DNA of 64,000 nucleotides from Thermus caldilimi (GCF_004684245.1 NZ_CP038452.1:558001-622000); one strand, 5' to 3'; shown: positions 1 to 8,907, numbered from the stretch's first letter. Made by a program: numbers and translations. Notes: a model not told the origin generated them from the sequence alone.

Positions 1-1323
1 CGGAGAGGGTGATCTCGGAAAAGGCCAAGGGGAATATGAGAAAAACCCCGGCGTAGAGGGAAGGAAGGAGCAGGGGATACCCGAGCCGCCACCAGGCCCG
101 CCCCGGGGAGAGGCCGTGCACCCTTCCCGCCAGGACCGCGCCCTCCACGGCGGGTCCCCCCTCAAGGGCCCTCAACGCCAGGGCGGCGAAGTGGAGCAGG
201 TAGGCGAGGAGGAGGAGCCAGGGGGTCCCGTAGAGGGGGGTGGGGGCCAGGAGGAGGATGAGGCTCACCCCCAGGAGGGTCCCCGGGAGGAGGTAGTGGA
301 TGTCCAGCACCCCACGTATCCCCTTCAGGAGGCGGGGAGAGGGCCTCAGGGTCAGGGCCAGGAGGAGGAGCAGGCCCGTGGCCCCCAGGGCCAGGAGAAG
401 GGAGTTCCGTAGCCCCTTCTGCACCAGGGGCAGGCCCAGGGCCTGGGTGAAGGCGGGGTCCCACCGACCCGTGTAGGGGTTCTGCAGGGCTTCCCGCAGG
501 AGGCCCAGGAGCACCAGGGCCAGGGCGGTGAGGGCGTAGAGGGCGAAGAGAAGCCGGTAGAGGGGCTTGGGCGGGGGCAAGAGGGGTTTCCTGGCCTCCA
601 GGAGGGCGCTACGCGCCAGGAGCACAGCGGGCAGGGCCAGGAGCGCCAGCCATAGGCCCAGGGCGGCCGCCTCCCCTAGGGGGTCCTGGGCCACAGGGCT
701 CAGCAGGCGGGCGTAGGCCAGGGTGGGAAGCACGTACACCCGTTCGGGTAGCCCCAGGACCGCCGGTACCCCGAAGTTCCCCAAGAGGGCGAGGTACAGG
801 GTGCCCCCTGCCACCAGGAGGGGTGGGAAGAGGGGTGGGAGGAAGGCCTTCAGGGACCGGATGCCCGTGGCCCCGTGGACCCGGGCCGTGGCCAGGAGCC
901 CCAGGGCGAGGCCCACCTGGGGCTTGAGGAGGAGGTAGGCCAAGGGGGCGTAGTGGAGGGTCCAGGCCAGGAGGATTCCCGGCACCCCCTGGATCCGCAC
1001 CCCCAGGGCCCCCAGGCTGAAGAGCAGCCCCATCCCGGTCACGAAGGGGGGACCAGGTACCCCAAAAGGAGAAGGGCCTCCCATCCCCCCACCACCCTCC
1101 CCGCCAGGCCCAGCACGGCCAGGGTCAGGGCCAGGAACAGGGTAAGGAGGGTTCCCAGGCCTGCCAGGACCAGGCTGAAAAGGATTACGTCCAGGTCGCG
1201 CCCGGTGCTGGGGAAATGAGGCAACCCCCGGACGAAGAGCACCAGGAAGGGGAGGGCAAGGGCCAGGGCCAGGGGAAGGTGCCAGGGGAAGGAGAGGGGG
1301 CGGGAAAACCCGGGTCCTGTCAT
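1..1323 (-). pseudogene. Binding-protein-dependent ABC permease, frameshifted, 3' end beyond window
   Basis: Membrane permease of the two-domain Fe3+/phosphonate type that would import the ligand of the adjacent binding protein. Its ATG overlaps that gene's stop by 4 nt (ATGA). The first ~94 codons encode two or more hydrophobic helices and end at a TGA just after the motif GYLVPP. Adding one base to the G6 run (plus strand 1046-1051) restores a reading frame that stays open to base 1 and keeps encoding transmembrane segments and a typical permease loop. So this is either a recent pseudogene or a homopolymer error. The gene continues off the left edge. Pho-type control of the upstream gene argues for a phosphorus-containing substrate rather than iron, but the family alone cannot decide this. 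Confidence 0.7.
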
Positions 1324-2264
1324 CGCCTGAGCCCGAAAAGGGCGTTAAACCGGGACAGGGTTTCGGAGTCGGCAAAGCGGGCCCGGATGCCCACCACCTG
1401 GGCCGGGCTTCCCTTGGGCTTGGGGGCGCCGGGCATCACCGGATAGTACCCCCTTTCCGCAAAGAGGCGCTGGGCCTCCGGGGAGAGGAGGAAGAGGAGG
1501 AAGCGGGTGGCCAGCTCCGGATTTTTGCTCCAGGAGGTGACGGCGATGGGGGTGGGCACCAGGATGGCCCCATCCCGGGGGTATACGGTGGCCAGGGGCG
1601 CTCCCTTGGCCACTTCCTGGCGCACCCCGAAGTCCGTGGTGATGGCGAGGCCGTACTCGCCGCGGGCCAGTTTCTGCTGCAGGACGGGGTTGGACTGCTC
1701 GATGCGCATGCCTCCCGCCTTCAGGGCCTCGAAAAAGCCGAAGCCCAGACGCTGGGAAAGGGTTCCAAGGGTGGCCAGGGCCGCCCCGGAGAAGTTGGGG
1801 TCGGGCATGGCCAGGAGGCCCGGGAAGGGGGGCTTTAGGAGATCCCTCCAGGAAGTGGGGGCTTCCCGCACCCGCTGGGTGTTCACGGCGATCACGTTGT
1901 AGAGGAGGCGCACCTCGTAGTAGAGGCCGCCCCCGTGGGCATACTGCACAGGATATCCCGGCACCGTGGGGGGAATGCGGCGCAAAAGACCCTTGCCCGC
2001 CAGCTCCCGGAGGAAGTCCTCGTTGGCGAACCAGAGCAGGTCCGGCTGGGGGTTTCCCGCCTCCAGCTCCGCCCGGAGCTTGGCCACCACCTCCCCGGTG
2101 CCCGAGCGGAACACCTGGACCTGCACCCCTGGGTTCTGGGCCCGGAAAGCCTCCACCAGGGCGTTCACGTCCGCCAGGATCTCGGAGGTGTAGAGGGTGA
2201 GGGTACCCCCCTGGGCCAGTCCCACGCTTAGAGCCATACCCGCCAGGATCAGGAGCCTCTTCAT
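1320..2264 (-). CDS. Extracellular solute-binding protein, family 1 (AfuA/FbpA or phosphonate-type)
   Basis: Secreted ligand-binding subunit, 314 aa. Residues 1-19 form a signal peptide (KR, then a hydrophobic core ending GLAQ), followed by TLTLYTSE, the usual first strand of ferric-iron and 2-aminoethylphosphonate binders. Internal motifs such as DLLWFANEDFL and YNVIAVN fit the type II periplasmic binding fold. It is followed with a 4-nt overlap by its permease. The gene has its own Pho-type promoter (2274-2306), which suggests an organophosphorus ligand; iron is the main alternative because both subfamilies look alike. Confidence 0.75.
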   Translation of the reverse strand: MKRLLILAGMALSVGLAQGGTLTLYTSEILADVNALVEAFRAQNPGVQVQVFRSGTGEVVAKLRAELEAGNPQPDLLWFANEDFLRELAGKGLLRRIPPTVPGYPVQYAHGGGLYYEVRLLYNVIAVNTQRVREAPTSWRDLLKPPFPGLLAMPDPNFSGAALATLGTLSQRLGFGFFEALKAGGMRIEQSNPVLQQKLARGEYGLAITTDFGVRQEVAKGAPLATVYPRDGAILVPTPIAVTSWSKNPELATRFLLFLLSPEAQRLFAERGYYPVMPGAPKPKGSPAQVVGIRARFADSETLSRFNALFGLRR

Positions 2265-2273
2265 GGCACCCTG

Positions 2274-2306
2274 ACCCTAAGGGGCCCAGGTCAGGAAAAG
2301 GTCAAG
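2274..2306 (-). promoter_or_regulatory. Pho box plus -10 for the binding-protein operon
   Basis: Minus strand reads CTTGACC-TTTT-CCTGACC, two 7-bp direct repeats 11 bp apart (2289-2306), then 9 bp, then TAGGGT (2274-2279), then 9 bp to the ATG. The repeats occupy the -35 region, as in PhoB-activated promoters. Five other promoters here have the same spacing. Confidence 0.75.
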
Positions 2307-2326
2307 GGAGGCCCAGTGGGCCTCCC
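2306..2326 (-). terminator. Hairpin terminator after the first ugp-like operon
   Basis: GGGAGGCC / GGCCTCCC stem with a 5-nt loop, 17 bp past the stop of the binding protein that ends at 2344. There is only a short T tract, so termination may be partial. Confidence 0.5.
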
Positions 2327-2343
2327 AAAGACCCACGCAGGGA

Positions 2344-3627
2344 TCACCTGCAGAAGGGCTTCAGGGCCTCGTCCACCCGGCGCTGGGCCTCGCGGGTGGC
2401 CTCCCGCACCTCCTTGCGGCCCAGGACCACCGCCTGCTCCGCCTCGGCGATGATGTCCTTCACCTGTTGCAGGTTATAGACGGGAAGCTCCGCCTTGGCG
2501 TAGGCCAGCTGCTCCCGGGCGGTGAGGGCCTGGGGCCACTGCCGCACGTAATCCCGCATGAGGGGCAGGTTCCAGCTGGACCTCCGGGCCGCCACATACC
2601 CCGAGTCAATGGACCAGCGGGCCTGGAGCTCGGGGCTGGTCATGAACTTGATGAAGCGCAGGGTGGCCTCCCGCTTGGCGAGGTCCGAGCCCTTGAAGAG
2701 GTAGAAGTTGGCCCCTCCGGTGGGCACCCCGTAGCGCACCAGCTTGGGCTGGAAGGCGGTGCCGAAGGCGAAGCGGGCGTTGGTGCGGATGAAGCCCAAG
2801 GACCCCGTGGAGTGGTAGATCATGGCCACCTTGCCGGCGGCGAAGTCCCCGGGGGTGGTACCCCAGGCGATGACCCCTTCCGGGCTCACCCCGTGCTTCC
2901 TCGCCAGGTCCGCCTTGAACTGCATGGCCTTCCGCACGGGCTCGGTGTCCACCAGGACCTTGCACCCCTTGCCGGCTGGGTCGTAGAGGAGGCCTCCCGC
3001 CTGGATGACCAACCCCTCCAGCAACCACGTGGAGCGGTCCTCCGTGGGGATGGCCACCCCGTAGCGGACCACCCGGCCCTGGGCGTCCCGCTTGGTGAGG
3101 CGCTTGGCGTACTCCACCAGCTCCTCCCAGGTGATGGGGGGCTTTTCCGGGTCCAGACCGGCCTCCCGGAAGGCCTCCTTGTTGTAGTAGAGAATCGGGG
3201 TGGAGCGCTGGAAGGGGAGGCTCCAGACCTTACCGTCCAGGGTGGAGTTCATCACGAAGGCGGGAAAGAAGTCCTGAACCGCCTTTTTCAGCTCGGGATC
3301 CCGGGCGATATAGGGGTCGAAGGACTCGATGGCGTCCATGGCCAGGAGGGTGTGGAGCTGCTGGGAAAGGAGGATGGCGGTGTCCGGGGGGTTCCCCGCC
3401 CGGATGGCCGCCACCACCTTGGCCTGGTTCTCCTCGTAGTTGCCCCCGAAGACAGTGTTCACCCGTATCTGGGGGTTCTGCTTCTCGAAGTCGCTGACGT
3501 AGCTTTCGATGAACCGGGCCAAGGGACCCGCCACACCCACCGGGTAATAGAAGGTGATGGTGGTCTGCTGGCCGAGACCCAGACCTAGGAGCGCCAACAA
3601 TCCGATGCCGATCCTCTTCATGTTCAT
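2344..3627 (-). CDS. Sugar/glycerol-phosphate ABC binding protein (UgpB-like)
   Basis: Secreted solute-binding protein of 427 aa, COG1653 type. A short signal peptide (residues 1-20, ending GLGQ) is followed by TITFYYPV and the typical FEKQNP motif. The central region has ILYYNKEAF and TWEELVEYAKRLT, conserved in UgpB/MalE-like proteins. It is last in an operon permease-permease-binding protein whose promoter carries a Pho box, so glycerol-3-phosphate or a glycerophosphodiester is the likely ligand. GGAGG precedes the ATG. A second, distinct system of the same kind lies at 8958-12008. Confidence 0.8.
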   Translation of the reverse strand: MNMKRIGIGLLALLGLGLGQQTTITFYYPVGVAGPLARFIESYVSDFEKQNPQIRVNTVFGGNYEENQAKVVAAIRAGNPPDTAILLSQQLHTLLAMDAIESFDPYIARDPELKKAVQDFFPAFVMNSTLDGKVWSLPFQRSTPILYYNKEAFREAGLDPEKPPITWEELVEYAKRLTKRDAQGRVVRYGVAIPTEDRSTWLLEGLVIQAGGLLYDPAGKGCKVLVDTEPVRKAMQFKADLARKHGVSPEGVIAWGTTPGDFAAGKVAMIYHSTGSLGFIRTNARFAFGTAFQPKLVRYGVPTGGANFYLFKGSDLAKREATLRFIKFMTSPELQARWSIDSGYVAARRSSWNLPLMRDYVRQWPQALTAREQLAYAKAELPVYNLQQVKDIIAEAEQAVVLGRKEVREATREAQRRVDEALKPFCR

Positions 3628-3641
3628 GCGACCTCACCTCC

Positions 3642-4499
3642 TTAGCCTTTCAACCCGCTTCGGGTGAAGGCCTCCACGAAACCCCTCTGGAAGAGGAGGA
3701 ATCCGAGGACCATGGGCAGGGCCACCAGAATGGCACCGGCGGCGATAAGGCCCCACTCCATACCGCTTTCCGCTGAGCGGGCGAAGCTGGCGAAGCCCAG
3801 GGAAAGCACCCGCTTTTCCGGGCTCTGGATCACCACCAGGGGCCAGAGGAACTCGTTCCAGTGGTAGACCAGGCTCACCAGGGAGAAGGCGGCCAGGTGG
3901 GGCCGGACCAGGGGCAGAAGGACCCTCCACAGGATCTGCCAGGAGGTGGCCCCGTCCACCTGGGCTGCCTCGATGAGCTCCCTGGGGATCTGCAGGAATC
4001 CCTGGCGGAGAAGGAAGGCTCCTGTGGCCGAGGCCACGTAGGGCAGGGCCAGGGCGGTAAGGGTATCGCTGAGCCCCAGCTTGTGGATGAGGATGTAGTT
4101 GAGGAGGATCAGGGCGGAGGCGGGCAGGAAAAGCTGGGCCAGGACTAGGTAGAAGGGGCCATTCCTTCCCCGGGCCTTCAGCTGGGCTAGGGCGAAGCCC
4201 GCCGTGGTGACCGTGACGAGCTGGACGAGGAGAAGCCCAAAGGTAAACAACACCGTGTTCCCGTAGAGCCGGGGAAAGTCCGCCGCCTGCCAGGCCAGGC
4301 GGAAGTTTTCCAGGGTAAGGGTGCCCAGCTGGCCCCGGTTGAGGTCGGCGGTGGGGGTGAAGGCGGCGATCAGGGTAAAGGTGGCGATGAGGAGGAAGGG
4401 CAAGGACACGATAAGGGCAGGCACCTCCCGGAGGAAGGAGGCGGCCTTGGCCAGCCGCTTCCTGGTCCTGGCCAGGGGCAGGGCTTGCCTACCCGTCAT
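3642..4499 (-). CDS. ABC importer permease, UgpE/MalG type
   Basis: Second permease of the first Ugp-like importer, 285 aa with about six membrane helices. The cytoplasmic loop EAAQVDGATSWQILWRVLLP (about residues 177-196) is the EAA motif that docks the ATPase. The start overlaps the upstream permease by 11 nt and the stop lies 14 nt before the binding-protein gene, so the three are co-transcribed. No ATPase gene is present; a shared MalK/UgpC-type ATPase elsewhere must energise it. Confidence 0.85.
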   Translation of the reverse strand: MTGRQALPLARTRKRLAKAASFLREVPALIVSLPFLLIATFTLIAAFTPTADLNRGQLGTLTLENFRLAWQAADFPRLYGNTVLFTFGLLLVQLVTVTTAGFALAQLKARGRNGPFYLVLAQLFLPASALILLNYILIHKLGLSDTLTALALPYVASATGAFLLRQGFLQIPRELIEAAQVDGATSWQILWRVLLPLVRPHLAAFSLVSLVYHWNEFLWPLVVIQSPEKRVLSLGFASFARSAESGMEWGLIAAGAILVALPMVLGFLLFQRGFVEAFTRSGLKG

Positions 4500-5292
4500 A
4501 GTGCACCCCCCTTTCCAGCCTGGGCAGGGCCAGAAGGGCCAGGGCGGTTAGGGCCGTGAGCAGGACCAGGGTCAAGGCCCCCGCCTGCGGGAAGTCGAAG
4601 TACTCGAAGCCCAGGGTGTAGACCCGGTAGAGGAGGTGGTCCGTGGCCCCCACCGGTCCCCCCTTGGTGAGGATGAAGATGTGGTCGACGTTGCGGAGGG
4701 CCCCCAGGGTGGCCATGATCCCCACGAAGAAGGTGGTGGGGGAGAGCAAGGGCAGGGTGATTCGGAAGAAGGTGGCCAGGCGGCCTGCCCCGTCCACCCG
4801 GGCCGCCTCGAGGACCTCCTTGGGCAGGGCCTGGAGGCCGGCCAGGTAGTAGAGCATGTACAGGCCGGCATCCTTCAGCACGCCCACCAGGACCACGGCG
4901 AGAAAGGCCCCCATGGGGTCCCCCAAGGGGTTTTGCAGGCCCAGCCAGCGGAGAAGGCCCTGGAGGGGGCCCAGGGGGTTCAGGAGGTAGAGGAAGACCG
5001 CGGCGAAGGCCACCGTGGGCAGGATCACCGGGTGGAAGATCAGGGCTCTGGCCAGAAGCCGGAGCCGGGAGGTCCCCTCCACGGCCACGGCCGCCAGGAG
5101 GCCCAGGCCCACGGATAGGGGCACGGCCAGCAGGGTGTAGAGGGCGGTAACCCGCAAGGCGTTGAGGTTTTCCCGTTGGAAAAGGGATCCTAAAGCGCTG
5201 ATCCCCTCCAGGGCCGCGACCCCAAAGGGCAGATAGGTGAAGGCCACCAGGAAGACCAGGGTGGGAAGGAGGAAGATCCCGACGCTCCGCAT
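4489..5292 (-). CDS. ABC importer permease, UgpA/MalF type
   Basis: First gene of the operon, 267 aa, six predicted helices. The EAA-type loop reads EAARVDGAGRLATFFRITLP (about residues 162-181). The ATG lies only 8 nt after the -10 box of the Pho-type promoter, so the mRNA is leaderless or nearly so. It pairs with the overlapping downstream permease. Confidence 0.85.
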   Translation of the reverse strand: MRSVGIFLLPTLVFLVAFTYLPFGVAALEGISALGSLFQRENLNALRVTALYTLLAVPLSVGLGLLAAVAVEGTSRLRLLARALIFHPVILPTVAFAAVFLYLLNPLGPLQGLLRWLGLQNPLGDPMGAFLAVVLVGVLKDAGLYMLYYLAGLQALPKEVLEAARVDGAGRLATFFRITLPLLSPTTFFVGIMATLGALRNVDHIFILTKGGPVGATDHLLYRVYTLGFEYFDFPQAGALTLVLLTALTALALLALPRLERGVHYDG

Positions 5293-5300
5293 CCAGGCTG

Positions 5301-5333
5301 AAGCTAACCGGGGCCAGTCAGGTAAAAGTCAAG
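5301..5333 (-). promoter_or_regulatory. Pho box plus -10 for the first ugp-like operon
   Basis: Minus strand CTTGACT-TTTA-CCTGACT (5316-5333), the closest match in the window to the classical PhoB direct repeat. It is followed by 9 bp and the -10 TAGCTT (5301-5306); the ATG comes 8 nt later. Confidence 0.8.
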
Positions 5334-5422
5334 GGCAAGGCTCGGGGGCAAGAATGGCAAGCCTCTTACCTTGGCCTAGCGGGTGAGTGTCTCCTGCCTG
5401 AGGAACCCGGTTGGCGAGAACA

Positions 5423-5456
5423 AGGGCGCCCTGGGCCCTTTGAGCCAGGGCGCCCT
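5423..5456 (-). terminator. Strong hairpin terminator after the phytase-like remnant
   Basis: Perfect 12-bp inverted repeat AGGGCGCCCTGG / CCAGGGCGCCCT with a 10-nt loop, followed on the minus strand by TTGTTCTC. It lies 11 bp past the stop of the remnant ending at 5468. Confidence 0.7.
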
Positions 5457-5467
5457 GTGGCCTGCGC

Positions 5468-5715
5468 CTAGCGCAGGGCTTGCGGGAGAAGGACCAGCCA
5501 GAGGCGGCTGGGTCCTTCTTTGCCGGTGATGGCGAAGTCGTTATCGTCGGCAATGGCCAGGGTGCGTCCGTCTTCCAACAGGGTCAGGCCTTCCAGCTTG
5601 TTCGTATCGAACTCGGGCAGCTTCCAGGTTTCCAGAACCAGGTTGCGCTGGGGAAGGCGGATCCCCAAGGCCCCGAAGTCCGTCCCCACCTTGTCCAGCT
5701 CCGGGCCAGGCGGGG
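5468..5715 (-). pseudogene. 3' remnant of an esterase-like/phytase-family gene
   Basis: About 80 codons that read like the C-terminus of the 'esterase-like activity of phytase' family: LEGLTLLEDGRTLAIADDND near the start and RLWLVLL near the end. These proteins are normally several hundred residues; the 5' part is missing and is replaced by the region in front of the divergent metal-binding-protein gene. The terminator is retained. A phosphate-ester hydrolase remnant fits the surrounding Pho island. The family call rests on this motif only. Confidence 0.55.
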
Positions 5716-5743
5716 GGGTGAGGTGCTGGGAGGGGATTCGTAG

Positions 5744-5771
5744 TTGCAAATGCAATATCGCTATCATTAAT
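5744..5771 (+). promoter_or_regulatory. AT-rich upstream element of the metal-binding-protein gene
   Basis: The sequence TTGCAAATGCAATATCGCTA and the following TCATTAAT stand out in GC-rich DNA. They contain an imperfect palindrome centred on ATAtCGcTAT and the near-repeat TTGCAAATGCAA. A Zur/Mur-type operator is possible; no known consensus is matched exactly. Confidence 0.35.
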
Positions 5772-5814
5772 CTGCCCCTCCCGGCCCAGGGAGGGGAGAG
5801 GCAAGGAGGTAAGG

Positions 5815-6654
5815 ATGAAGCGCTTTCTAACCCTGGCCCTCTTCATCGTGTTGGCGGCTTTGGCCGAGAAGCCGGTGTTCGTAGCCACCCTTAAGCCCTA
5901 TGGCCTCCTCCTGTCCCAGCTGGTGGGGGAAACAGGGGAGGTGGTGGTGCTGGTGCCCCCTTCCGCCAACCCCCATGTGTACGAGCCCACGCCTTCTCAG
6001 GTGCGGTTGGTGGCCCAAGCCAGGTTGGTGGTGGCCAACGGTGCTCACCCGGACGGCTGGGTGGTGGAGAAGCTGATCCGGCCCAACGCCTTGGCCACGC
6101 CGGTCCTTTGGGTGGCCGATACCGTGCAGGAGGAGCTCATTCCCACCCCCACCGGGCCCGATCCGCACGTATGGGTGGATCCCCTGCTGATGGCCAAGGC
6201 GGTGCCCGCCCTGGTGGCGGCTTTGGAAAGGGTTGATCCCGCCCACGGGGTCCTATACCGAACCCGCGGGCATTGGCTTCAGGCGGAACTGCTGAAGCTG
6301 GACCGGGAGGTGCGCGCTCTCCTTGGCGAGCGGACCAGGCCCGGAGTCTTGGCCTTAAGGAACCCGGTTCGTTACTTTGCCCGGCGGTACAGCATTCCCA
6401 TTCTTTACACCGTGGTCCCCAACCCCGAGGCCCCTGAGGCCAGCGCCAGGGCGGTGGCCGAGGCCCGGAGGATCGCACAGGAGAAGCAGATCCGCTACCT
6501 GCTGGCGCCCTTAGCCACCCGCACTCAAGCCCTACCCCTGGGCAGGAACCTTGGCCTCGAGGTGATCTTCCTGGACATCCTGGGGGAGGAGGCCTCCAGC
6601 TACCCGGGGTTGGTGCGCCAGATAGCCACCGGGTTTGCCCAGGCCCTGCGCTAG
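5815..6654 (+). CDS. ZnuA/TroA-family metal-binding lipoprotein-like ABC substrate protein
   Basis: Secreted binding protein of 279 aa (cluster A-I) for Zn2+ or Mn2+. There is a signal peptide to about residue 18, then PVFVATLKPYGLLLSQLVG. Metal ligand candidates are His54 in SANPHVYEPTP and the histidine in GPDPHVWVDPL (about 123); no long His-rich loop separates them, unlike E. coli ZnuA. It is the only plus-strand gene in the island and is monocistronic: a strong terminator follows and no permease or ATPase is adjacent. The AT-rich upstream stretch 5744-5771 may hold a metalloregulator site. Confidence 0.8.
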   Translation: MKRFLTLALFIVLAALAEKPVFVATLKPYGLLLSQLVGETGEVVVLVPPSANPHVYEPTPSQVRLVAQARLVVANGAHPDGWVVEKLIRPNALATPVLWVADTVQEELIPTPTGPDPHVWVDPLLMAKAVPALVAALERVDPAHGVLYRTRGHWLQAELLKLDREVRALLGERTRPGVLALRNPVRYFARRYSIPILYTVVPNPEAPEASARAVAEARRIAQEKQIRYLLAPLATRTQALPLGRNLGLEVIFLDILGEEASSYPGLVRQIATGFAQALR

Positions 6655-6692
6655 AGAGAGCACAAACCGAACGAACGGGCGAGTTAAGGCAA

Positions 6693-6722
6693 ATCCCCTA
6701 CCCCAGGGCCGGGGTAGGGGAT
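6693..6722. terminator. Bidirectional hairpin terminator
   Basis: Perfect 12-bp inverted repeat ATCCCCTACCCC / GGGGTAGGGGAT with a 6-nt loop. It lies between the plus-strand metal-binding-protein gene and the minus-strand secreted protein gene that converges on it. Confidence 0.75.
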
Positions 6723-6736
6723 GGCTTTAGGGGGCC

Positions 6737-7344
6737 TTAGAGGGAACGCTTCAGGAGGGTTTCCCAGGTGGGATTGGGGGTGAGTTTCACCAGCCCCTCG
6801 GCGTTCACCTGACGGCCTTCCGTCACGGCCACCCGCCATACCTGGACCACGTTGGCCTGGGGGTCAATAGGTGGCGGAAAAGAGGTTTTTCTTCTGCTGT
6901 AGATACCGGGCGATGGCCGAATCCTCCTGGGCGGCCTTGGCCACCATGCCCGGTCCCCACCAGGGCCTTCAGGGCGTTTTTGGTAAGGCCGTAGTTCACC
7001 TCGGGGGTCGCCTGTCCCCCGAAGATCAGGGCCACGGCCTCCTCCTGCGGCTTCAAGGGAGGCACTTCCTCGGGGGCGACGAAGGTGGTCACCTTGAGCT
7101 GGCGCTGGCCCTCGAGGTCCAGGTAGCTGGCCCCCATGGCTCCCACCAGGCCAGCACGGATGCTGGTGTTGTTGGTGAGGATGTGCAGGCTCTTAAGCCC
7201 CAGGTTCTGGGCCAGCACCTGGCCAAAGGCCTTTCCCGTGCAGCCCCGGAGCACCAGGTGCTCACCCAAACTCAGGCTCTGCGCCATACCTCCCCCTACA
7301 GCGGCCAGAAACAGGATGCCCGAAATCAAAAAGCGCTTGTTCAT
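6737..7344 (-). pseudogene. Secreted protein of unknown function, two frameshifts
   Basis: The ATG at 7344 gives a signal peptide (MNKRF, hydrophobic core, GGGMAQ). A soluble region follows in which one cysteine (RGCTGKAFG) and NYGLTKNALKALVG can be read. Around 6951 the frame must shift to continue as MVAKAAQEDSAIARYL, and at 6866-6867 it must shift again to reach LTPNPTWETLLKRSL and a stop at 6737. With both corrections a protein of about 200 aa results. I do not recognise the family; it is not a clear PstS. The terminator at 6693-6722 follows. Confidence 0.5.
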
Positions 7345-7385
7345 ACTGGCCCTCCCGTGGGGGCTTTTTTCATGCCTCATTTACC

Positions 7386-8141
7386 TTACCCAGGTGATGT
7401 ATGACCGAAGGTGAACATTGGCACACTTCCATCCTCCGCGCCTTCCAGGGCCAGCATCAGGTGGTCCTTAAGCCTTAAGGGTGGAAGCCCGTGCTTCTGC
7501 CGAAACCGCTCGAGGAAGAACCGGCGCTCATCCCGGCGGTTGCCGTGGCTTTGGTTGGCGCCGTGCACCCCGATGCTCACCCCCCTTCCCTTCAGGTATC
7601 GGAAGGGAACCCCCTTGCGATAGGCCCTGAGCCAGAGGTCCCAGTCCCAGTAGTCCCCCACCTCCGGGTCCAGGCCCCCGAGCTCCCTTACAAGCCGGAG
7701 GGGAAGGGCCGTGCCCGAGGCCAGGATGCGGTTATCCACCAGGATCCAGTCCCCAGGCTCGCCGGGGCGGAAGGGTATCTCCCACGAGCCCAGGTTCAGC
7801 ACCCCCTCCCCGTAGACCAGGGCCTCCTCCCTGGGCAGAATGCGCCATACCCGGTACAGGTAAGCGGGGTCCAGGAGAAGGTCGTCGTCGTCCAGGAAGA
7901 GAACCACCTCTCCCCGGGCCTGGGCCAGGGCCTGCATACGGGCCTCCACCTGGCCCCGACCCGGGTTAGGAAGGGCCCGGAGCCGCGGATCTGCCAGGCC
8001 AGCCACCACTTCCATCCCCTCGCCCTCCCCGTCGTCCACCACCACCGCCTCAAACCGGGTAAAGGTCTGCCGGAGAAGGGAGGCCAGGGCTTGGCGCAGG
8101 GCGTCCGGCCGGCTCCGGGTGGGGATGAGGACGCTAATCAT
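7386..8141 (-). CDS. Family 2 glycosyltransferase
   Basis: 251-aa cytoplasmic GT-A enzyme that would transfer a sugar from a nucleotide-sugar. It starts [19 protein letters not shown], the usual first strand and helix of GT2. The metal-binding DxD is in FLDDDDLL (about residues 96-103) and a later [13 protein letters not shown] fits the acceptor region. The ATG overlaps the surE stop by 8 nt, so it is translationally coupled to surE and falls under the same Pho-type promoter. A role in phosphate-sparing glycolipid or glycan synthesis is an inference from that context only. Confidence 0.75.
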   Translation of the reverse strand: MISVLIPTRSRPDALRQALASLLRQTFTRFEAVVVDDGEGEGMEVVAGLADPRLRALPNPGRGQVEARMQALAQARGEVVLFLDDDDLLLDPAYLYRVWRILPREEALVYGEGVLNLGSWEIPFRPGEPGDWILVDNRILASGTALPLRLVRELGGLDPEVGDYWDWDLWLRAYRKGVPFRYLKGRGVSIGVHGANQSHGNRRDERRFFLERFRQKHGLPPLRLKDHLMLALEGAEDGSVPMFTFGHTSPG

Positions 8142-8868
8142 GGGCCAGGGCCGGTTGGAGGCGGGCCTCGTCGGTGAGGTCCAGCCTGAGGGGGGTGGCG
8201 GCGATAAACCCCTGCTCCACCGCCCAGCGGTCCGTGCCCTCCTCCGCTTCCTTAAGGGGTTTGGCGGCGAACCAGTAAAGGGGTCTTCCCATGGGATCTT
8301 CCCCTTCCACCACCACCCCCTCATAGGCCCGCACGGATTGCCGGGTCCAGAGGAACCCCTTGGGCCGGTGAGGCAGGTTGATGTTGACCAAAAAGGGCTT
8401 TTCCAGCCGGAGAAGGTTCTCCAGCACCCGTTCCACCCAGGGCCGCAAGGCGGCGAAGTCCGGTCCGCTTCCGTTCATGGGGGTGCTGAAGGCGGCCGCG
8501 GAGATCCCGAAGAGGCGGCCCTGCTTGGCCGCGGCCACGGTGCCCGAGTGCCAGATCTCGTGGCCCAGGTTGCTCCCCAGGTTGATGCCGGAAAGGACCA
8601 GATCCACAGGCCCGAAGAGGTGGAGCCCCAGGGCCACGCAGTCGGCGGGGGTGCCCCGCACCCGGTAGGAGGGGAAGTGGGGAGCGGGCAGGGGGGAGGG
8701 ATGGGGGAAGGCCCGCACGGGGTGGGCGATGGTGATGGCGTGGCCCACCCCGCTCTGCTCCACGTCAGGGGCCACCACGAAGACCTCGCCAAAGGGGCTT
8801 GCGGCCTCGGCCAGCGCCCAAAGCCCTGGGCTGAAGACGCCGTCGTCGTTGGTCACCAGGATCCGCAT
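8134..8868 (-). CDS. surE: 5'/3'-nucleotidase SurE
   Basis: Metal-dependent nucleoside monophosphate phosphatase, 244 aa. The N-terminus [15 protein letters not shown] contains the metal-binding Asp8-Asp9, and [15 protein letters not shown] contains the conserved Ser-Gly phosphate loop. [12 protein letters not shown] supplies the conserved Asn of the active site. Its own Pho-type promoter lies directly upstream with 6 nt between -10 and ATG. Release of phosphate from nucleotides fits the island. Confidence 0.95.
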   Translation of the reverse strand: MRILVTNDDGVFSPGLWALAEAASPFGEVFVVAPDVEQSGVGHAITIAHPVRAFPHPSPLPAPHFPSYRVRGTPADCVALGLHLFGPVDLVLSGINLGSNLGHEIWHSGTVAAAKQGRLFGISAAAFSTPMNGSGPDFAALRPWVERVLENLLRLEKPFLVNINLPHRPKGFLWTRQSVRAYEGVVVEGEDPMGRPLYWFAAKPLKEAEEGTDRWAVEQGFIAATPLRLDLTDEARLQPALAHD

Positions 8869-8874
8869 GCCCCT

Positions 8875-8907
8875 ACCCTAAGGGGCCAATGTCAGCTCAA
8901 GATCAGC
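8875..8907 (-). promoter_or_regulatory. Pho box plus -10 for surE
   Basis: Minus strand GCTGATC-TTGA-GCTGACA (8890-8907), then 9 bp, then TAGGGT (8875-8880), with the ATG 6 nt further on. The repeats are less perfect than the other five but the spacing is identical. Confidence 0.65.

Noticed and set aside
116-464. Overlapping Gly/Pro-rich frames on both strands at the left edge
   Set aside because: They are shadows of the frameshifted permease; their composition is that of GC-rich antisense frames with no motif.
2467-3588. Long plus-strand frame opposite the UgpB-like gene
   Set aside because: Its Gly/His/Val-rich composition is typical of antisense frames in high-GC DNA, and the minus strand encodes a clear binding protein.
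7341-7440. Possible seventh Pho box before the secreted protein at 7344
   Set aside because: Repeats at the right spacing match the core TGAC poorly, and the distance to a -10 does not fit the other six.
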